This document shows positions 12,180 to 23,309 of a stretch of 64,000 nt of DNA, piece after piece. The notes below the pieces were generated by a model. The model saw nothing but the letters and a program-made list of their open reading frames with translations, searched no databases and had not been told where the DNA came from. The stretch is from assembly GCA_030068145.1 (NCBI GenBank), contig JAPJBO010000259.1:186001-250000 (forward strand). The letters run 5' to 3'. Made by a program: the position numbers and the translations under genes. The stretch's first letter is position 1. Each line of letters starts with the position of its first letter. Source of the stretch: Diplonema papillatum (Eukaryota > Euglenozoa > Diplonemea > Diplonemida > Diplonemidae).

Positions 12180-13165
12180 ACCCCCGGAATTTCAAGCGAA
12201 CTTTAACTCTTCGCTCCAGTTCAGCTTCGGCTGACATCATTTGCGCACTTGACCATGGTTCAGAAGACGCACGAAACAAACCTAGACGCAAATGTAGCTC
12301 AAAGCATCTGCAGAAAAAAACACGAAAAGCCTCAAGTCAAACTCCCGTTTTCACATTTCTTCTTCGAAAAACTTCCCGCCCTCTGAAAATAACTACCTGT
12401 CTGGTCAGTACCTTTCTTTTTTCAGGCGGGGAATAAAAGTAGTCCCTCTCACTAAAAGCCATTTAACGGAGACCCTAAACCCCCGGAATTTCAAGCGAAC
12501 TTTAACTCTAGAAAAAACGAAGGGTCTTTTTTTTCGCTCCAGTTCAGCTTCGGCTGACATCATTTGCGCACTTGCCATGGTTCAGAAGACGCACGAAACA
12601 AACCTAGACGCAAATGTAGCTCAAAGCATCTGCAGAAAAAAACACGAAAAGCCTCAAGTCAAACTCCCGTTTTCACATTTCTTCTTCGAAAAACTTCCCG
12701 CCCTCTGAAAATAACTACCTGTCTGGTCAGTACCTTTCTTTTTTCAGGCGGGGAATAAAAGTAGTCCCTCTCACTAAAAGCCATTCAACGGAGACCCTAA
12801 ACCCCCGGAATTTCAAGCGAACTTTAACTCTAGAAAAAACGAAGGGTCTTTTTTTTCGCTCCAGTTCAGCTTCGGCTGACATCATTTGCGCACTTGCCAT
12901 GGTTCAGAAGACGCACGAAACAAACCTAGACGCAAATGTAGCTCAAAGCATCTGCAGAAAAAAACACGAAAAGCCTCAAGTCAAACTCCCGTTTTCACAT
13001 TTCTTCTTCGAAAAACTTTCCCGCCCTCTGAAAATACCTACCTGTCTGGTCAGTACCTTTCTTTTTTCAGGCGGGGAATAAAAATAGCCCCTCTCACCAA
13101 AAAGCCATTTAACAACGGTCACACGGAGACCCTGAACCCTCGCGCGATCGAACTTTAACTCTAAA
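12180..13165 (+). repeat. Three tandem copies of a ~322 bp unit
   Basis: The string ATGGTTCAGAAGACGCACG recurs at 12254, 12577 and 12899, a spacing of 322-323. Copies are nearly identical, and the third has a one-base insertion and small changes near its end. Each starts with the dispersed box GGAGACCCTAAACCCCCGG followed by TTTCAAGCGAACTTTAACTC. That box recurs elsewhere (for example near 6940, 19930, 29495, 32050, 37700, 52490 and 53235). Partial relatives of the inner part lie at 14085-14190 and 21030-21145. The 60-90 aa ORFs in each copy are probably not genes. Confidence 0.85.
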
Positions 13166-13321
13166 AAGGTTTCAACAGCGAACTTTCAAAAAACTGGGAG
13201 GCGTGTCGGACATGACGATACCAAGGAGACAGACCGTCACCTAATACCGGGCATGGGGAGGCGCAGTTCTCCGGGGAGAAGATGAACGAGTACCCTGCGA
13301 TGGTGCTGCAAGCAACTGATG

Positions 13322-13362
13322 GCATTAGTGTGATTGTCAGGGTATGACAATCACACTAATGC
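13322..13362. other. Perfect 18-bp inverted repeat (hairpin)
   Basis: GCATTAGTGTGATTGTCA (13322-13339), a 5-nt loop GGGTA, then the exact reverse complement (13345-13362). No recognised gene ends here, so a terminator role is not supported. It could be a structured RNA element or a fold-back scar of a mobile element. Confidence 0.7.
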
Positions 13363-13759
13363 AACAAAAAAATACCAGCTGATGGTGGTGGGGGAGGGGG
13401 CAGGAGAAGGAAAAGGCTTGGCGGAGAAACTGCCGTAGGAGGGGTAGAAAGTGTGCTGCGCCAGTAGCGAACCTGACGTTTTTCTGGCTGGCCCGGCGAG
13501 CTACGAGGGCACAAACCTTTTCCTTTTTCCCCCCGTCTCTTTTCCATTCTTGCATATCAGGCCTGCATGCCCCATCAAAAGCAATCGAAAAGAAAACAAA
13601 AGAGCGTTTTACCACCTTGCGCGGCGTCACGGGATGTTTGGCAGCCGCTGCTAAACAGTGCATGCTAATCCATGTGGTTCATGTACTTAAAAGAACTCAA
13701 TGCTAAACAAACATAACGTGGGCGGCGTGGGAGGCCGCCACCAACGCCAGGAACCAGCG

Positions 13760-14059
13760 AATGACCAGCGCTGAAGAAGAGGGTGCTTGGCACCCCGAAG
13801 GAAGGCCCGATCGCCGGCCGCAAGCGGAAGAAGACGAAGGCGACCACCCCCGAGTCAGGGGTGCATCGAAGGAAGAAGAAGGTTCCGAGGGCAAGCAGCT
13901 CTCAGAAACGACCGGGGACCACGGGCACGCCAATGCCCTCGAAAGTCAAAAACGGGCACACGTGCCCGCCCTCGTACTCGCCGACTCAGTCTCTGGAATC
14001 GCAAGAAAGCCAAACCCCGCTAGCTCCACAAATGCTCGACCTTGACGACGCGATGGCAG
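13760..14059 (+). CDS. Possible exon encoding a basic, Lys/Arg-rich segment
   Basis: One frame reads a basic stretch with GRKRKKTK and HRRKKKVPR (NLS-like), then a Ser/Pro/Thr-rich part ending LDLDDAMAG before a plausible donor at 14060 (GTGAGG). Codon use is GC3-rich, like known exons. A likely acceptor is the CAG ending near 13760. No family is recognised and no partner exon was found, so this may be part of an unread gene or chance coding. Confidence 0.25.
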
Positions 14060-14814
14060 GTGAGGACGTCATCCGATAACCTGACTGAATGGTTAAGAAG
14101 ACGACTGAAAGCATAGACACAAAGATAGCTCAAAACATCTGCAGAATAACACGAAACGCCTCGAGGCAAAACCCCGTTTTCACATTTCTTTTCAAAGTTT
14201 CCAACGCACCCATCTGACTGCTTCCAGGTGGTTCGTACGAGCCCTTGCTGTGACTTCCCCTGCGCACAAGTTCCCTCAGTGAGGTAGGGTGTCCCCTACA
14301 AAAGGGTTTGCGGGCTTGGTTAACCGGGCATCCCCCTTGCGGCGGCGACACCACGCCTGTCCCTGGAAAAGACGAGGAACTAGCCCGGCAGCGCAGCTTG
14401 CATCGCAATCGTGTTTTTCCATCTTCGACCGGCGTCCAGCTCTTTTCTCAGCTGTAATCCTGTTGTACTCAATGTAGTGAAGGGACCAGTTCCGGAACAA
14501 CGGCTGCACACGTTAGACAAAGCCCACGCGGTGCAGGCCATCCTCAGATGCTGGAGTTACAAGCGGGTGCGACACCCGCTTTCCGGGTGTACATTTACAC
14601 GCGCTTTGGTTGTCTCGGGCACAACCCAGCTTCTGAGGCTGAGCTCCACCGCGCAGTCAAATGAAGGGACCCCCCCCTAGACCTTGACGCATCGAGGCTG
14701 GCGCTTCGCTGATCAAAGCCCGTAGAGAGGACTCGGGCTGTGACACCGTGCCAATTCCGACTCAAACTGTGCATGCTGCGATCGACCGTTTCGCGCTCGC
14801 CCCGGAGCGACCTT

Positions 14815-15072
14815 CTTCTTCTTCTTCTTCTTCTTCTTCAAGCGACAAGTCAAGCGGACCGACTTCCCAAACCATAGTATCAAAGGCGTGGCTTACCAAG
14901 GGGCATGACGCTTGCGCTGACCAAAGCCCGTATAGAGGACTCGGTTGGCACTGCGCTGACTCCGACTCATACTCTGCGTGCTGCGGTTGACCGTTGTGCG
15001 CTTGCCCAGGGAGCGACCGTCTTCAGGTGATTCGTGGCACTTTCTTATTTCTTTGTTAAAGCGTCCCCGTTG

Positions 15073-15112
<40 letters not shown>

Positions 15113-15240
15113 GTCCGCTTTTGTTTCTCATCCTTTTTTCTTCTTCTTCTTCCTCTTTCTTCGGTTTCCCCCTTCTTTTTTGTCTGCCTCCGTTTTTTCT
15201 TTTGCTTCTTGCTTCGTCTTCCTTCTTTCTTTCACCGAAC
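14815..15240 (+). repeat. CTT microsatellite, long T run and pyrimidine-rich tract
   Basis: A CTT run at about 14813-14838 is followed by about 39 consecutive T (15073-15111) and then a further pyrimidine-rich tract to about 15232. The 15429-15700 stretch beyond it resembles 63560-63690 (shared GAGGAAATGAGAAGCTCGT and GATCAGGCACTGCGTTCAAC), so it is another dispersed repeat. Confidence 0.75.
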
Positions 15241-16421
15241 GGTCGTCACGCGGAGAAACCTCGTCATTTCTTCCATCATCCTCTCTCATTGCCAAGCTGT
15301 GTAATGCATCACCCGCGTAGGCAAACCGAAGGCCAAACGCGAGCTCGTAAAGTCTACATCCAAGTCGCTTCGCCAAGCTATGTCACCAGTAATCCGCTTG
15401 TTGCACCTTCTGTTTATAACCAAAGCAGGTGACTCAGTCATTGCAACCTTTTCTGGGTTCGAGTAACTCTGACTCTCACGCAGCACCCTGCAGGTGCAAT
15501 AGCAGTTCTGTCTGGGTTCAAACCCGCAGAAGGTGTCAAAACTGGTCTACGACCTACATTCTACCAGACACGAATGGAGGAAATGAGAAGCTCGTCGCCC
15601 AAACCGTGGCGATTTTACTTGCGTCCGTGAATCCGACTTTACGTAACAACGATCAGGCACTGCGTTCAACGAAACCAACTCTCTCTTCCCATCATCATCA
15701 TCATTAGTTTTCTATCAGCCGCGGTTGTGCGAGTGACGAGCTCTTGTTTTCGAGTGATAGTTCGCCCGAGAGTCCGGATTCCGAGGGAATCTGCTAGGCT
15801 AGGACGAACCTACATACAGGGTTGTCTGTTCTTCAGGGAGAAGTATTTTGTCGGTGAGAAAAAACACGCAGTCTTTTTTCGCTTGGTCTTATTCTCCCAA
15901 CAATATAGGTGAACACCCAAACACACACCTTCTCCCTTTCCGGTTTTTGGCGCCACTGACCCGCAGGTCAGGAAAAAACTTCAATTTGGTTGGATTTCCT
16001 TCCGCGTGATTGGCATACGGAAGAGGGTACCCCGCAGAAGTGTTTCCTCCTGCGAGTCAACGGGCCCTCTTTTTCCGTAGCGGGAAGAATTCAATTGACC
16101 GGCCCCCCTCGCAACCTCGCAAGGACGGGAGCAAGGTGGTCCTGTGTTTCTCCACGGGACCCCGACGCTCGCTACGTCGTAATAAACACCCAAACGAAGA
16201 ATAGTCTCTTCTTCCACTTCTCGAACGTCTTCCTCTAACGTCTCATTGTACTAGGCCGGCGCAAAAACCAAAGGGATGGGAAATAATATTTCGAGTTCTT
16301 GTCCGCAAAAAAAGGTCAACCGGAGACTCAAAAATACAAAGGACTTCTTAAAACTCAAAAAAATCTAAAAAAAAAAAAAAAACTAGGATTACCCTCCCTG
16401 CATCAAAGTTGCAGTGCAAAG

Positions 16422-17951
16422 ATGGCGCGAGCCCTGCGCATTGCGTGCAGTTGTCTGTTGCTGGGCACTGCACATGCCGGGTTGAAGGACAAAGCCAGTT
16501 TCCCTGTGGGTGTCGCTGTGTCCGCGAGTAATGGTTTGGTGTACGGTTCGCAGTACGCAGCGCAAGTGAACGACGACTTCAGCGAAGTGACGGCGGGCAA
16601 CATCATGAAGATGAGCTACCTGCACCCGTCGGAGAACACGTTCTCGTGGGGGAACGCCGACAAGCTGGCGAACTGGGCGGGGTCCAACGGGCTGAAGCTC
16701 CACGGGCACACCCTCATCTGGCACTCGGACTACCAGGTGCCGAAGTTCATGAAGAGCTACGGGGGCAACTTCGCCACAATGCTCGAGAAGCACTGCAAAA
16801 CCATCGCGGATCACTTTTCCGGGAAGGTGTCGAGCTGGGACGTCGCCAACGAGGCCATCAACGACGGAGGATCGTGCTACCGGAACTCCGTGTTCTACCA
16901 GAAGCTCGGAAAGGCGTACCTGCCCCTTTGCTTCAAAGCCGCACGCGCAGGAGACCCGTCGGCGACGCTGTACTACAACGACTACAACATCGAACACTCA
17001 TCGAGCAAGTTCAACTGCGTGAAGCAGCTGATCAAAGACGTAAAAGCCGCCGGAGCGCCCATCGACGGAATCGGGTTCCAGTGCCACATCGGCATGTCGA
17101 CGTCGGTGAGCACGATGAAGAGTCACTTCAAGCAGATAGCGGACATGGGGATGAAGGTCAAAATCACCGAGCTGGACATTTCGAACTCGGGTAATGACAA
17201 CGCGGGGCAGAAGAGCAAGTACAAGCAGGTCGTGCAGGCGTATCTGGAGGCGGTGCCGGCGAGCCTGAGGGGAGGCATCACCGTGTGGGGGCTCTACGAC
17301 GGCAACAGCTGGCTCGGCGAGGGCAAGCATCCGCTGCTCTTCTCGGGCTCCGGCCCGTTCACGAAGAAGCAGGCGTACTACGGGTTCGAAGAGGGCCTCG
17401 GCAACGGCGGCGGCGCGCCGCAGCTGCCGCCGCCGCCACCCCCGTCGCCGCCTTCGAACCCAACGCCGCCGAACCCCAGCCCGCCGAACCCGAGCCCCCC
17501 GGCCGGTGGGTGCACAACCGCGTGGGGCGACTGCCGGTTCACGAAGTGCTGCGTGTCCGGGTACACCTGCGTCTACAGCAACCAGTGGTACTCGCAGTGC
17601 CGTCCGGGCAGTTCCCCGCCGTCGAACCCCCCGCCGCCCCCGGCAGCCCCGCAGCCGGCCCCGCAGCCGGCCCCGCAGCCGTCGCCGCCGTCGGGCTCGT
17701 GCACCGTTGCCTGGGGCAACTGCCGGCACACCCAGTGCTGCGTCTCCGGGTACTCCTGCGAGTACAAGGACCCGTACTACTCGCAGTGCCGCCGCGGCGG
17801 GTCGTCGGCGGCCAACCCGCCGCCGCCGCCGCCGCCGCCGGCGTCGTCGGGGTGCACGGGGCCGTGGGGCAACTGCATCGTCACCGGATGCTGCACCGGC
17901 GGGATCCGCTGCACGAAGATGAACCAGTGGTACGCGCAGTGCAAGCCGTGA
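16422..17951 (+). CDS. Secreted GH10 endo-1,4-beta-xylanase with three CBM1-like modules
   Basis: A glycoside hydrolase family 10 enzyme, expected to cleave beta-1,4-xylan internally outside the cell. The 509-aa protein starts with a signal peptide (MARALRIACSCLLLGTAHAG). The GH10 barrel covers about residues 25-325. It has LHGHTLIWHS (94-102), the acid/base Glu144 in WDVANEAI, the nucleophile Glu250 in KITELDI, and TVWGLYDGNSW (287-297). Three modules of about 33 residues follow (364-393, 427-456 and 478-507). They share a C-x(4)-WG-x-C-x(4)-CC-x-(S/G)-G-x(2)-C-x(5-6)-(W/Y)Y-(S/A)-QC pattern, separated by Pro-rich linkers (331-362 and 395-425). Fungal CBM1 binds crystalline cellulose and also ends in YYSQC, but the CC doublet recalls the algal variant. 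I chose ATG 16422 because it begins the signal peptide; the frame is open further upstream through a poly-A run. The gene has no intron. Confidence 0.93.
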   Translation: MARALRIACSCLLLGTAHAGLKDKASFPVGVAVSASNGLVYGSQYAAQVNDDFSEVTAGNIMKMSYLHPSENTFSWGNADKLANWAGSNGLKLHGHTLIWHSDYQVPKFMKSYGGNFATMLEKHCKTIADHFSGKVSSWDVANEAINDGGSCYRNSVFYQKLGKAYLPLCFKAARAGDPSATLYYNDYNIEHSSSKFNCVKQLIKDVKAAGAPIDGIGFQCHIGMSTSVSTMKSHFKQIADMGMKVKITELDISNSGNDNAGQKSKYKQVVQAYLEAVPASLRGGITVWGLYDGNSWLGEGKHPLLFSGSGPFTKKQAYYGFEEGLGNGGGAPQLPPPPPPSPPSNPTPPNPSPPNPSPPAGGCTTAWGDCRFTKCCVSGYTCVYSNQWYSQCRPGSSPPSNPPPPPAAPQPAPQPAPQPSPPSGSCTVAWGNCRHTQCCVSGYSCEYKDPYYSQCRRGGSSAANPPPPPPPPASSGCTGPWGNCIVTGCCTGGIRCTKMNQWYAQCKP

Positions 17952-19482
17952 GGGGGAGGGGGTTTCTTTTTTTTTGTGTATAAGCACCTGCTTGTAGGAA
18001 ATGTTTGAGGAGGCTGCCAGCTGCAAAAGATCAAAGGAGGTAAATGTGCTGTAGCCCACACGAAACACAGGTGAATCTGGATTCAGTGGCGGGCGTAAGC
18101 GTTCAACAAAAAAGACCCACTTTTGCAGTTGTGTTGTTTCTCCCCCTCTAGCCTCCTTCGAAGCACAAGGCAGCCCCTCGAGTATTTGTAAGCTTGCTTG
18201 TCTGCATCAAAAAGCGCCGGATGGCAGCGTGCTGTGCTAAACCACTTAAAAACTTAAAACAGGGTTTACGCACGTACGCATCAACAAACGGCTGTGCGCA
18301 CAAATAGAGCCACGGCACTTTTTTGTATACACCTGCAGCGACCTGCTTGGGAGGGCATACTTGAGGAGGCTGCCGGTTGCGGAATCCCGAAGTAGGTAAT
18401 GTGCTGCAGCCCACACGAAAAAAAACACATGGGTGGGGAAACGCCCCTCCAGGTGTCCTCCCCCATTCGCACCCCACCTGCGGATTCTCTTCCAGCAAGC
18501 GCCCGGTGACGACCACGCTTATCCCTTCCACTTAGCCGTGCGGCCTATCACAATACAATGCCCCTTTTGTTTTGGGTCTGATACACTGTGGCGTGCGAGG
18601 CGTCGATCTCTCGCGCTCTGCAGCGCAAACCATCCATCTGCAGGACAGTAGTATCTATCAGAGGTACCTGTGCAAGCCGCGAAGTCGGCGACGTCCGGCG
18701 CATCAAAGTATCCGGCCTCAGAGCAAGTTGTGCGAAAAGGTCGAGGTGCTCAGGCGACAATTCTTGCAGTTCACTATCGGAATAGTCGCCAGCAACGGAG
18801 GCCAAACGCACACATTACCCCAGGTACGTGGGTGGCCTTGGGTGGGTGAAGTCTAAAGTCTACGCAACATCCTCACGCCCGCCTTCCCTTGCCCCCGGTG
18901 ACGTCGTCGTTGCGGTGGATTCCTATCCCCCAACTGGCGAGTCAAAGGAAATCAATCATCTGGTATACGCGCAGAGCAAGCCGTCAACCGACGATCCTCA
19001 GAGCAGAGCAAAAGCATCCATCCGCAGGGAAAAATCATCCATGAGATGGCACAGTGCTTTTCCTTTACCTGCACACTTCCCCTGGTCAGGCTTTTGCGGC
19101 TGTTCTTTACCGCTGCACCGAACGAGAAACTGGACGCCAAAGCCCGCACTGTGTGTATACCACCGATACGTCCGTCCTCCGATATTAAGAAGACAGACCG
19201 TCACCTACTACGGCACCCTGCTGAAAGTAAGTGGGCATCAACTGCATCACCGCGTTGTTATCCAAGTCACCGGAGACTCTAAAATCGGAATCTTTTTTTT
19301 TCCAAGCAAACTTTCATTCCAACACCAAGCGCCAAAAACCAAACTCGAAAACGAAAAACGAATTATCCAATTTTTTTGTCCCGCTCTCCTTCCCAAGCGC
19401 ACTTGCGGCCTCCCTCTTGATTGAGTTTTGATGCCTTTTGGAGCGCAGACCCCCTATTTTTTTTATATGTACTGCGTTGCAG
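17952..19482. other. Repeat-rich region downstream of the xylanase gene
   Basis: Two copies of a ~90 bp repeat (about 17982-18065 and 18330-18422), both with the AAATGTGCTG-x-AGCCCACACGAAA core, related to 11828-11900. Inverted relatives lie near 45330-45375 and 45565-45625. No certain gene was found. Confidence 0.5.
18548..18811 (-). CDS. Possible minus-strand ORF, 87 aa, unknown
   Basis: Reads with an acidic, leucine-rich N-terminal part (GDYSDSELQELSPEHLDLFA) that looks more protein-like than its shadows. A GTACCT donor-like and a CTGCAG acceptor-like string sit inside it about 30 bases apart on the minus strand, so it might be split or a degraded copy. No family is recognised. It could equally be chance ORF in repeat DNA. 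Confidence 0.2.
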   Translation of the reverse strand: MRLASVAGDYSDSELQELSPEHLDLFAQLALRPDTLMRRTSPTSRLAQVPLIDTTVLQMDGLRCRAREIDASHATVYQTQNKRGIVL

Positions 19483-19665
19483 GAAGCACTCGAGGAAGCC
19501 GCTGGCGCGCTACGAACAAGTCACGAGCTGAACCCCGACGAAAGCGTGTCGAACGTGCGTTACGCAGCGAAAAGTCTGACACAGCGTGGCACTCGGACAT
19601 TTACGGCAACCAGAGCCCCGATGGCAAATGACGACGGAATGCCGTATCCGCACAAAAAAACACAG
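19483..19665 (+). CDS. Probable internal exon of an unrecognised gene (61 codons)
   Basis: A clean acceptor (TTGCAG ending 19482) and a clean donor (CACAG, then GTATAC at 19666) bracket 183 bases that are open in phase 0. The translation starts EALEEAAGALRTSHELNPDE and is otherwise polar. The donor matches the GTATRC style of confirmed introns here. No family is recognised and no neighbouring exon could be joined with confidence. Confidence 0.35.
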
Positions 19666-19819
19666 GTATACTCCGGGGGTTTTGTGCGGAGGAGAACTAT
19701 TGGCCAAAAATTCTCGGACGGCTCCCCCTCCTGATTTCAGGGTGATGGGGCGGGCTATAGTTTAGCAAGGGGTCCCGGGGGACGTATACGTGCGAATCTT
19801 CGCAGGTGTATCGTTTCTC

Positions 19820-20110
19820 CCCCCTACGCACACACGTGGAGGGCCCAGGGCCACGTTCATTGCGATTGGTGTCGGTCGCAGGAGTATTTACTGGCAGCCA
19901 GAGTGAGCAAACGACTCCCGGCCTCAAGTTTCATCCGGAGACCCTAAAACACCGAGCCTTTAAAGAGTGAAAGGGTACGTACAGTAGCGAGTGGAGAAGA
20001 TACAGCAAGTGTAAAAGAACGGAGGTACAAACTGCCTAACCGACGGAGACCACCGCGATATCTTCTTGCCTCCCAAGTTCCTCAAAACCAGAACCAATCG
20101 CAACGAACCC
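19820..20110 (+). repeat. Dispersed repeat family D (four copies in the window)
   Basis: Copies at about 19820-20110, 22845-23075, 37345-37640 and 61540-61860 share ACGTGG-GGGCCCA, then GTGTCGGTCGCAGGAGT, then GAGTAGAGAAGAG and a final AACCAGCACCAA-like box. All four are in the plus orientation. They lie in intergenic DNA and in one intron of the RRM-BMT5 gene. Confidence 0.65.
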
Positions 20111-20130
20111 CCCAATGTTGGCACCCTACC

Positions 20131-20541
20131 TGTTTTTTTGTTTTTTTGTTTTTTTGTTTTTTTGCTGTTTTTTTGCTCTGGAGGTTTGTGTTTTTTTGCC
20201 CTGGTGGTCTGCTGGTGCACTCTTGCTGGCTCGGGTGAGCCAGGGTCTTCCACATGCAGGCCAGCGGTCTGGTGAGGTGGCATTTCGAGTACTTATCAGA
20301 AGCTTTTGAAGCAGTCTGCAGAACTATCAGGATTGTTGAGCAGTAGCTGAATGGGCTTGGCAGGCAGAATGTGAAAAGCTGGGCGTTTTTTGGTGGCCTA
20401 GGTGCAGTGTAGCAAGGTTCGGCCGGGCGTGTGCACGAGTATTTGGGTTCACCAGGAGGGCCTTGTTTTTTTTGTTTTTTTGCGTTTTTTTGTTTTTTTT
20501 GTTTTTTTTGTTTTTTTGCTGTTTTTTTGCTCCAGGATTCG
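20131..20541 (+). repeat. Two T7G-type low-complexity blocks
   Basis: GTTTTTTT is iterated at about 20131-20179 and again at about 20466-20535. Each block ends in GCTGTTTTTTTGCTC. They are about 330 bp apart in direct orientation. On the minus strand they give Lys/Gln-rich ORFs that are not genes. Confidence 0.8.
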
Positions 20542-20817
20542 TTTTTTTGCCTACATTGGAACCCCCCCCCCTGGTAACCGTCTAATGCATGTGAAGCGCC
20601 CGCCTCCGAGTGTTTTCTTTCACATCCGCACCCGAGGGAGTCGTTCCGGAGACGCGTCTGCATGAAGGTGCATTCGAAGTTAGAGGATTTACCCGCGCTT
20701 TAGTCTGCTACTGCACGGGGAGTCCGACCTCAGAAGCTGGAGCTAAAGCGAGTCAATTGCGAAAATGAAAAAAAAAGAATCGGGATCGACGGTAACACAA
20801 AACCAACTATATAAAAG

Positions 20818-20935
20818 GTGTCACGGGATAATCTGGCAGCCGCTGCTTGACGGCTGAGTGCATGCTGATCCGTGTGGTCCGTGTACTTAAACAGTTCCCA
20901 GTGCTTAACGGCTTTATCACGTGGGCGGCCCTGAG
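20818..20935 (+). repeat. Dispersed repeat family H
   Basis: TCACGGGAT followed by TGGCAGCCGCTGCT and GTGCATGCTRATCC, ending with CGTGGGCGGC. Related copies are at about 13622-13735 and, shortened, at 54948-55005. The unit has no coding potential. Confidence 0.65.
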
Positions 20936-21149
20936 AACACCCCCCTCCGATGAAACCACCGTTTTTCTTTAACCATACTTCATCTTTCGGGCGGCGCCGA
21001 AACTTTACCAGCTTCGGCTGACACCATTTGCGCATTCAACCATGGTTAAGAAGACGACTGAAAGCATAGACACAAAGATAGCTCAAAGCATCTGCAGAAT
21101 AACACGAAAAGCCTCTAGGCAAAAACCCGTTTTCACATTTCTTTAAGCT

Positions 21150-23270
21150 CCAGCTTCTGCTCCAGCTCTTCGGAGCCGGGCTCTGTCTGCACCTTATGCG
21201 AGACGAACCTCCGGCAGTGCTCCTTCCCACAAACAATCACTTCTTGTTGCCTCGTAGCACAGCTGCACTTGCAGGGAACACCTCCGGAACAACGGCTGCG
21301 CATGACGAAGTCAAATGAAGCCAGCGAGGAAAAAAGAAAGAAGTTCCCAGAACTTGCCGAAAACAGCATCTAAGCGAACCTATCACGACAAAACAACATG
21401 GGCCCCTCAACGAGAATGTCTACCTCATCATGCGCGTCTTCAATCAGAAGACGAGACATTTGGCTACCTTCAGAGAGTCTTGTGCTTGGATCATTCTCAC
21501 CGCCATTGACCAGTTGATGCTGATCGCCCGGTTGCTTCGTTCGTCAGCGCAAGCCCGACTCCGGAAATGTTCGAGAAAATATAGAGTCGCTGCCCCTCTG
21601 CCCGTGCTCCTCGTGCTACGACACCCCATCTTTGCAATCAGAATAAGATTATTCCGCCCACTGGACCCCACACACCCCCTGTGCGTCAGCGCATGTGCTA
21701 CTGCGTATACGCGTAGCAGTGCACTGTGTACACCACACCACAGGATACCATACACCTGTAGTGCATCTAGGAGGATGCTGAGGGCACCGTGTGCCTCCTC
21801 TGCATATCCGTCCTAGTGTACCACTTAGGAGGTGGTATTGTGGTGGTACACACCTCCCCCGTAGCCTCGAAGCGAGCTTGCGCCCTAAAAGCGTTTGAGA
21901 GCCCGCACAATGTTGCTACCAGCCTCTTCCCAGGCAGCGACCTATAGATGGCCCAGGGTCTGCTAGACGAGCTCGTGCAAGACGCTGTTTGTACTGTCGC
22001 AGCACTCGTACCACGATGTGGCCAAAAGGAAGCACTCGGGTGGCGAGAAAGCGACGAGCAACGAACAGCCGCCTGACAAACCCGACTCACACCGCCCTGT
22101 CTGCAGACACTCAGGTTCCGCGCTGATGATGGAGGTCCGCCGTGTGTGTCCCTGGCTTAAAGAACCGAACCCCGGCGCAGATGGGACTAGAGCGGTGCTG
22201 AGCACACACAACCTTCTTGAATCCCCCCACTCCTCTCCTCCCCCCCGCTCCGCACGCACGGTTTCGCTGCATGTCGCCCTCCGTTTCTTCCTCCCCTTTT
22301 ATACCCGAGCGCTCAAAACATTTGTGCTCCAAGATTCTTTATGTCACTGGACCATTTTCCTCTTGCGACCCTGTGTGAACACTGTGCGCAGGACCCACTT
22401 GACCGGGGTCAGAGACATGAAGCGAAGTTTCACTCTGAGACAAGGCGTTTGCGGGTGCCAATATGGGACCACATATGGAGCAGGTATCAACCACCTACGT
22501 GCCCTGTGATATACACCTACAGGTACTCTATACAGCATCATGCTGTATGTGGTGGTGGTATGTAGTGCACTGCCACGTGGTGTGTATAGGACGCAGAAGG
22601 GTCCCAATATAGGCGTTTGCGGGTGCCGGTTGATCGTTTTCCCACTTGCATCGGCCCGGTTTCATTTTCAGGTTGTGAATTCTGATCAACCACCATAGCA
22701 CGCCGGCCACACACAAGAAAAGAAACGAACAGCGAAAATAAGCAAACTGGCCAGCCGTCAGAACGACGTCCCTCGATGTGCGACCTCCTGAAAGTATTCT
22801 CGCTCAAGGACTCGGCTTCTCCATCCACCTCGCCCACCCGCCCTTTCCATGTGTGCACGTGGGGGCCCAGGGTCACATTTATTGCGAATGTGCCCGTGGT
22901 GTCGGTCGCAGGAGTCTTTCTTGGCTAGCGAAGGAGTAAAAGAGTGGAAGAGTCCGTGCAGCAGTGAGTAGAGAAGAGTACGAGTGTAAAGCGCAAGCTA
23001 TCGACACCGACGGAGACCAAGAAATTTCTTGTATTCCCTGATTCCTCAAAAAACCCAGCACCATTAACAACGGCCCACCCGCCCTTCAAGGGAAAAAAGG
23101 CAGGCGCCTCGTTTTGTTTTTGCGTGCCGGTTGATCGCTTTCCCACTTGTATTTCCTGTGTATATTCAGGTAAGGAATTCTGATCAGCCACCAAAACACG
23201 CGCTGCTTCCTACGTCTTTTTAGCCTGCACAATACATTGCAGGGCAACCCGCAAGATTGTTAGTACTAAG
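21150..23270. other. Intergenic repeat-rich DNA
   Basis: Includes a 19-nt palindrome ATACAGCATCATGCTGTAT (22530-22548) within a GTAC/GGTGG-rich tract similar to ones near 21730-21860 and 45400-45520. Also includes two copies (about 22620-22695 and 23125-23205) of a repeat with TGCCGGTTGATCG and TTTCCCACTTG. Further copies of that repeat are near 27620-27690 and 55385-55455, and one is inverted near 32520-32600. No gene was recognised. Confidence 0.5.
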
Positions 23271-23309
23271 TAAAATGGCTGAATCACGCGGTGGCCTGAC
23301 CGTGCTTGA

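Noticed and set aside
12254-13081. 60-90 aa ORFs in the triplicated unit as a gene family
   Set aside because: Codon use is AT-rich and unlike exons here. The repeat is also found as non-coding fragments at 14085 and 21030, where the frame is lost.
13322-13362. Rho-independent terminator
   Set aside because: Eukaryotic setting, no upstream gene end, and the following A run is on the wrong side for a U-tract on this strand.
20082-20663. Lys/Gln-rich minus-strand ORF over the T7G blocks
   Set aside because: Produced by low-complexity T-rich repeats; no ordered domain.
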